64,000 bases of DNA from Xestospongia muta. Taxonomy: Eukaryota > Porifera > Demospongiae > Haplosclerida > Petrosiidae. The DNA lies in assembly GCA_963693285.1 (NCBI GenBank), contig OY848918.1, positions 8,683,156 to 8,747,155 of the forward strand. Reading direction: 5' to 3'. Positions 57,720 through 64,000 of this stretch are shown in pieces; within the stretch, counting starts at the first letter, position 1; every line of letters begins with the position of its first letter. A program made the position numbers and the translations under genes. Below the pieces are notes generated by a model. It ran no database searches. It saw nothing but the letters and a program-made list of their open reading frames with translations, and was not told where the DNA came from.

Positions 57720-59141
57720 TTCAAGCTGCAAAAAAGAAAAGATTATATCTATAAAGTATAATTAACATTGCATGTGTACCTTTTGGTTTTTTTACTTTTT
57801 TAACACAGAAACAAATACCACCACCACCAGCAATTAAAATTCCAGCTAGGGCTAGTACTGCACTGATAGTTATGGCAATTTTTTCACCTATATTAAGTTT
57901 CTCTGTAAAATAAATACACATCCAGTAAAATAATGTTATAAGCCATTCCTTCAACAATACATCCATATGACACTGAACAATCCTACACTTCAACAAACTA
58001 AAAATTGAAGTTCTTCGCCCATTATTAACAGAGTTAGTTTACCATTAGTATCTGGTGTAGCTGTAGTTGTTGGGACAGGGCTAGGGCATACTCTTTCTGG
58101 AACCACTATTAAAACAACAATATATTACTACACATTTCCATTAGTAAATCACTTGTTGTAAGAGTGCTAAAATCCCCATCTTGAAAGTTGTTAGAAGCAG
58201 CCACTTCTATTGTTATATTTTTTCCTTGCTCACTTAGATCTAGAAGGAAAGAAAAGTCATCAGTTGTTGTAGTTGTAGTATTTGGCCCATAGTGAACAAT
58301 ATAATAATAGTTAGTTGTTTGGAAGCAAGAATCATCACCAGAATACTAAAGAATGAAATACTGTGATTATTTATATTAAAAAAATCAGATCATATATACC
58401 GTCCAATTAACAAATACATTGATATGTGTTCCATTAGAAGTGCAATTAAATGTACTAAATGTAGCACCAAGGTCTTCTACCTGGATTGGTTCTATATTGA
58501 AAAAATAGATAAACAAATGTATTGCAGCAACATACTTTTAAGACTGATTGTTACAGAAGGACCAGGTTGATTTGCTCCATTAATCAGTTGTAGAGTACTG
58601 TTACTGTAGTCACTATTATCACAAAGATGAGAAATGGAATACAAAGTGTTATTTGTTGAAAATGGTCCCATTAAACATCCACTATCACTACTAGAAAAGG
58701 TGATGTTATATGATTTAAAACAACGAGCAGTCGGTGAGTTAGCAGCTGAATCCCAGTATATTGTAACAGCTGTCTTATTTGAGGCAACACATCTAGGACT
58801 ATTACCAGAATATATTAGATCATCATCTTCAATATTAATGGTCTCTTCTCTAGTCACAGAACCATCAAAACATTGGATAGTTTTACCATCATCAGCTAGT
58901 GTTGCTTTTTCAAGTGTAGCAGTTGATACAAATGTCATTGACTCGACACTCAAAAGGACAATTGTAAAACGGTCATAAGGTTGAGGACTGTTTATAGAAC
59001 TACCAGAAGAGTACGTTAAAGCTGAAAGAGGAGATACTTGCCAAAATAAGAAATTAGCATTTGTCACTGTGCAGTTCAGGACAACATTACCATCAGGGCA
59101 AACTTTTTTCCCTTCAGCAGGAGATATTTGAGTAACAACAA
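57720..59141 (-). CDS. Ig-FN3 receptor with very short tail (receptor 6), 5' end not found
   Basis: Exons in consistent phase: 59141-58536 (Ig and first FN3 in one exon), 58491-58400 and 58345-58153 (second FN3-like), 58105-58043 (stalk, CPSPVPTTTATPDTNG), 57902-57780 (TM: ITISAVLALAGILIAGGGGI, then KKVKKPK). The Ig has CPDGNVVLNC, a Trp (LFWQVSP) and DDGKTIQCFDG, the classic D-G-x-C-type end. FN3-1 follows directly (CVASNKTAVTIYWDSAANSP, then SYNITFSS). The next acceptor (TTTTTTGCAG, about 57726) gives a stop within two codons, so the cytoplasmic part would be about 9 residues with no Tyr. No signal exon was seen up to 64000. Unlike receptors 1-5, Ig and FN3-1 are not separated by an intron. 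It could be a signalling-deficient partner or decoy. Confidence 0.7.
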
Positions 59142-59149
59142 CTATCAAA

Positions 59150-62110
59150 TGATAAAGATTATATATATAACAATCCTTATATGTCTGAATTCATACCATC
59201 AAGTTGAAATAACACATGATGTATCTATTATTTTTCAGATAATTACAATACCAGGATGATGACCTTTGATACAAAGCTATATATTTCTTTGTGATTATGG
59301 CCACACAAACTCTCAAAAGCTAGGCATAGATGACTGATAATATTGACTATAGGTAATAAAATAATATAAGTGGACAATGTAGCCTTCATTGACAATCAAA
59401 AAAATGTTAACTAAGATGTTTTAGAATTAAACTACCTTCTTTAGTGACACATACTTAAAAAAAGTTTGAATATCCAAAAAATATTTAACAAGAAAAATGT
59501 ACGATTACTATAGACATGTGTTAATTAAATTAAACTACCTATTTCAATGACATAATAAACAACCACCCCTAAAAGGTTAATCGTTATAAATTAAATAACA
59601 AGAAATTTAAGAAAAAATGTACAATTACTATAGAGATGTGTTATTAGCATTCACTTGTTAAGTTCCAGAAATATTTTAAGGGACTGTTTTTATTCATTAA
59701 TATACTGTTAATGTTTAAATACTCAGATAGTGATGTCATTAAAGAAGCAAAAAATCCTAAAAATGTCTTTCAAGAGGTTTTCATGCATCAGTAAATTTGA
59801 ATGGTGATAAAGTTTAGTTTGGTATTTGTTGTGATGACAATATTTCTACAATTCCAGTGATCATGAAATATGATATAATAAATCAATTGATGTTAGTCTA
59901 GAAGCCACAAAACTGACTTGGTTGCCTCCAAATCTTTAATCATGTAAGCTATTGTGACATTTTTACTTTATATATACATAATATCTGAAAGATTTTTGCA
60001 GCATCAAGTGAGTGCTATATGTAAATTATACTATATCCATGGATCAATTGGCACCTACAGGTCCATGCCTGTATATTAATTAATCCTACCTACTAAACCT
60101 TCATGAAACATTACCATAAAATTACGAGGGTTGGCTATACATAACCCATAATAAACAAGGCATAGAAACGATTAGTCTGGTACTTAGTCTACTTACTCCT
60201 TTGGTGTATTTTTACCAACAAAAATATATCTTAAATGCTACAACTATGAATTAGTAACTAATATTATATTTCAAAATAGTATAACTTAATTTTTATCAAA
60301 GTCTACTTAAAATAGATGCAAAAGTATCATCAATATTATCTGTTTGGAAAATAAAACATATCAAGCAGTCCTAAGACTGCTTTGGACTGCATGTAATAAA
60401 TATTAAATTAGTATGTATGTTTGTGTGTCCATGCATTTTGAGCATTTATATTATAACACTCCCATATATCTCTGCACATCTCAGCTGCCAATTTACAGCC
60501 TAAATAATTATTTATTTTAATATGTTATGTTACTATGTCAATTAAGCTACTTGTTGTATTCCTAATATAGCTTTCTCGCTAATTAAAGAAATCTGTACAA
60601 TAATGAAGTTTTTTCCGATGATGCCATAGTACAGTCTCCTGTTTCTAGAGTAGTTGTCTAATTGAGCATGCTATCTTGAACTCTCTAAGATTCCACATTA
60701 TTAGCAAATTTCTTAAATTATTACTTAAGATGTGGCAAACAAGAAAGTTAACTGAAACAAGGATGTATAGTTTAACTAAGACTATAATTGTAACAACATT
60801 ATAATAGTGAAACAATTTCCTAAAACTCTTTTGATGCTATAAATCATGCAATATCAAAGAATAGAGAGCTCACAGAGGCTCCAGTGCTGTTAAAAAGCAT
60901 TTTCTCAATGCTAAATCTTAGAATAGTCATGTTCAACATCAAAGTGCTTTTATCAGCAGTCAATGTGTGGGGTTTATTGTCAGACTTGATACAATACAAA
61001 CCTCAAGATACTATATGGCCAGAATTGTCTGCCCCACCATGTGTACCAAGGTAGAAAAATTGTTCTAAGATTATTTTGATAGTACCGCATGCTACTGCTA
61101 TATAGACTGGATTATTGCTATGTTTAAGACTGGAGGATTAGCATAAGCTATGGAACTGCTCAAAAGATATTTTTTCAAGTAACAGAACTATAGATAATAG
61201 AGCAAAGAAAAGGGATTGAAAATCAGCATCACATGAAGACAAAAAAGTGCTAGTTGGGACTAATCAGTAATTATATTAAAGGAATTGTACCTCAGTATAA
61301 GGGACAAAAATAGTAACACCAGTAACTGCTGGCCATGGTACAATTAGTCTATTTACACAATAAGGATACTATTACATGCAATAGTAATAGTAAACGGCAT
61401 ATATTCTCAGTGCTACTATCTTGTCATTTAAACCCCAAGCCAAATCCTTTAATAGAAAATATTAATTTCTCTTAGAACCAGAATATTATTTCGTGTATAG
61501 TTAAAAACGTTTATTATTCATTGTTGAGCAAGATAAAATGGCAGAGGTGCTGAACCAACAAAGAAAAGGAAAAGAAACTAACAAATATTTAATCAAATGA
61601 CTGTGTTTGTGTTGTGTCACATTTATTCAACTATTAATATCCTAGCTAGTCAGATATAACTCTCTCTTACTACCTATATTAGTAAAATAAGAAATGATAA
61701 GCCATAGCATTTTACAACCACTTTCTGATTACGCTCTGTTTTCACTGCCTGGCATGTGCAGCTTGTCAAGCAGTGCTATAATCATTTTGGACCATGTACG
61801 TATGCATAATAAGTCCACTAGTTTTGTCTAGTTATATGTGACAACCAATGATAAAATTAAACAGCATCCTTTAACCATAGAGTTTTATTAACCCTATACC
61901 TGCAAGCACTTTGATAACTTGAATCTTTTTGCTAGCTTGCTTCTATGCCTGTAATGTTATATTTTTGCTGCTAATTCTTAAATCTTTGTAGCTCTAGTTA
62001 ATGAAGTCAGCATGTTCTAAATAATTATAAAATAAGTTATTCAATTGTGGTCTTGTTAATATATGTTCACAGTAAAGCTGTTTAAACTGACTTTCTCACT
62101 TTTATTATTA
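59150..62110. other. No recognised gene
   Basis: About 3 kb of AT-rich DNA. A short imperfect duplication lies at 59495-59530 and 59605-59645 (AAAATGTACGATTACTATAG / AAAATGTACAATTACTATAG). No exon, RNA or element was recognised. The missing signal exon of receptor 6 could be here, but I could not place it. Confidence 0.5.
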
Positions 62111-62111
62111 A

Positions 62112-63003
62112 TTAACCTCGCTGTGCATGGGCGCAAAGCGAGGGTACTGTAGTCTGTCAGTGTGTGTGTGTGTGTGTGTGTGTTAGTGTGTGTGTCTGCA
62201 CTGCCTGTTACCTTTGAACTACTATAACTTGGCAAGCGAAGCCTTAGCAGCTACCAAAGTTTAGCAATGAATAGAAAAACATGTGGACTTTACAACAGTA
62301 GTATCAAGAACATCGTCAAGGAAAATAAAAGCTTAAAACTCGCAAAAGAATTTTCAGGCTGCACAGTCAAAGTGCCGTTTCTCGAAAAGTAAAAAACTTA
62401 ATGTAGAGATTTTTTAGTATGCTGTAGAGAATCTTAAATGAATACGGATCAGCAAAACAGAAGGCCGTTGGTCGAAGCAATCGTTAGAAAAGTTCTGAAA
62501 AGTGTTTTGTGGACTTGGAGCAAAGTAACGCATTCAGGAAACGTCTCAAAGCACTGGAAAAACTGCTACTAATAGATAATATATTGATTTATATTTGTAC
62601 TACGAGATGTTTCCAAAGAATGCTTCATTTTCAAGTTACAATAAATTTTGTATATGAAATATTGAAACTTTTTAAAGCGTCATGTAAAGGCTCAGAGAAA
62701 CGTTCATCACGAATCTAGCACTTAATCTTGCTTTGAAATTGAATGATACTATTACTTACTCAGTTACAGCTTCACAGACATGTCAATCAGAGTGCAAAGT
62801 ACCCAGTAAACAACAAAGCTTTTTTTCCCTTTGATTGAAGAGAAATGCTGAGTCATCAAACAACAGTTTGTAATGTGCATCATGTAATCCATCAATAATT
62901 TGAATTTAAATAATTTTTTTTGTAATGCTACCTAGTAACATTATAGCTGGGCCTAAGCTGGCATAGCATTTACAAATAACTTAGAAACTGCAGCGAGGTT
63001 CGG
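62112..63003. mobile_element. Non-autonomous TIR element, copy 2
   Basis: Starts AACCTCGCTGTGCATGGGCG and ends CTGCAGCGAGGTT; internal (GT)n at 62160-62192. It has an extra segment (about 62310-62400) not in copy 1, and lacks some of copy 1. A 70-codon frame (GTG or internal start at about 62509) is shared with copy 1 near 56772 but is broken there by a stop, so it is not convincing as a gene. Confidence 0.82.
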
Positions 63004-64000
63004 CACTTTAGTACCTTTCATTATGCACAAGTACTACTTTCAGTGCAGCTCTACTGTTGTTAGTCCATAATAGGGATAATAAGCAGAGAATTGTTTTTCT
63101 TTACTGGCTGAAGCTTATTCATTTATTGCTTGACTATATGAAACATAGTTCATTACATAGTATATTCAAATGTTGCTACTTGATATCACTAAATTGTTCA
63201 TAAAATTATACTAAGGAATGTTGGAGTTGTGAGTAAACAATTGTTGTGGATAATTCTCGTAAGAATTTGATTTTAGTATGTATGTATTAGACTTTGCACA
63301 CCTTGAAAGAACTCAATATACTTGAATAAGGTGTGAAATGTATTCAAAATATGAAATAAAGACAATTTATTAGAATTTTTAAACTTTTTTGTTTATATAA
63401 TCTCAGTTAGCCAGTTTTGAAAACAAATACATACATTTCCCTACCTACATTTACTTTCCAATCCCCTTTCTTATTCTAGTATCTCAAGCAAAGCTCAGAA
63501 GTTTTGATCAGTCATACCTATTTATAGCATTTACAGTAAAATTAATTATTGGTTACTATGTAAATTGACAATTTATCTTATTTCATTCAAAAGTTGCATG
63601 CAACAATAGATTGAAATTGTGAAATGGACATATTAATATAGATACAAAATGTAGTCCAAAGCAATCTTTAGGATCATCTAGAACACACAGCCTACCCGGC
63701 AGAAAATTCATCTTATAATTGTTTTGAGGATGCTAGTGTCACAATAACACACTGAGATCAATTATTGTTAGCATAAGCTAGCATAAACTATGGAGCAGCT
63801 ATAAGGATATTAAGTCATTATTATAGCGCTTAGTTAATTAAGGTTAATTAAATTCATTGGTTGCTATAGGAATGGATGGCTTAAAGTGTGCAGTTAGTTA
63901 TTAATCACTTTACTTCATGCATAATGATAGAATAACCAAACATACCCATAAGACAATAGTTAATAAATACTGCCTAGCATTTGACACACCAAGCAATAAA
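63004..64000. other. No recognised gene
   Basis: AT-rich with no supported exon. TTAATTAA-type short inverted text lies near 63820-63850. Confidence 0.45.

Noticed and set aside
58634..58978. 114-codon plus-strand frame
   Set aside because: Antisense of the Ig-FN3 exon of receptor 6.
62509..62718. 70-codon frame in the TIR element as a gene
   Set aside because: Starts on GTG, is broken in the other copy by a stop, and has no recognisable domain.

Overview
The window looks like genomic DNA from a demosponge, most likely Amphimedon queenslandica or a close relative. This is inferred from very high A+T content, frequent TACATGTACATG motifs, short GT-AG introns of about 40-150 bp, an SRCR domain, an invertebrate-type cysteine-rich extracellular domain, and sponge-like Ig/FN3 cell-surface receptors. 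No database search was possible. No rRNA, tRNA, CRISPR or prokaryotic feature was seen.

Layout. At 1-1.5 kb lies the end of an RBMS-like RNA-binding protein gene (+). At 2-4 kb there is an intronless, nonsense-ridden POU homeobox pseudogene plus a second copy of its 3' end, then a broken SRCR exon and microsatellites. From about 7.5 to 59 kb the window is dominated by one family of type I membrane receptors, with domain order signal peptide, Ig, one or two FN3 domains, a Ser/Thr-rich stalk built from tiny phase-1 exons, a transmembrane segment and a tyrosine-motif tail. Four members are exon-phase-consistent and look intact: 9286-11194 (-), 19071-21144 (-), 29083-31091 (+) and 48491-51658 (-). 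A fifth relative at about 57720-59141 (-) lacks a visible signal exon and appears to have almost no tail. Around them lie at least a dozen broken pieces: 5' exons, FN3 halves, TM exons and tail exons in both orientations.

The family separates by tail type. A short tail of about 45-50 residues ends in an ITIM/ITSM-like AYGxI motif. A long tail (48491-50060) has three YSxL repeats, several YDEV-type sites, two ITIM-consensus motifs (IIYAEL, VIYSDI) and an SH3-ligand-like PPPLPPK. A third tail type survives only as an orphan exon (11460-11786) and a deleted copy (about 40335-40590).

From 31.8 to 37 kb there is a block of decayed mobile elements: an FLYWCH-like fragment, two head-to-head copies of one non-LTR retrotransposon family, and a second retrotransposon of another family. 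From 37 to 48 kb there are dispersed non-coding repeats shared with the flanks of receptor copies. From 55.8 to 63 kb there is a duplicated TM exon separated by a roughly 800-bp terminal-inverted-repeat element, a second copy of that element, and otherwise unrecognised AT-rich DNA.

Inference: this is a fast-evolving receptor cluster undergoing duplication, inversion and exon loss, with signalling tails resembling vertebrate paired inhibitory immune receptors. That function is a hypothesis. The domain order, reading phases and tyrosine motifs are read directly from the sequence.
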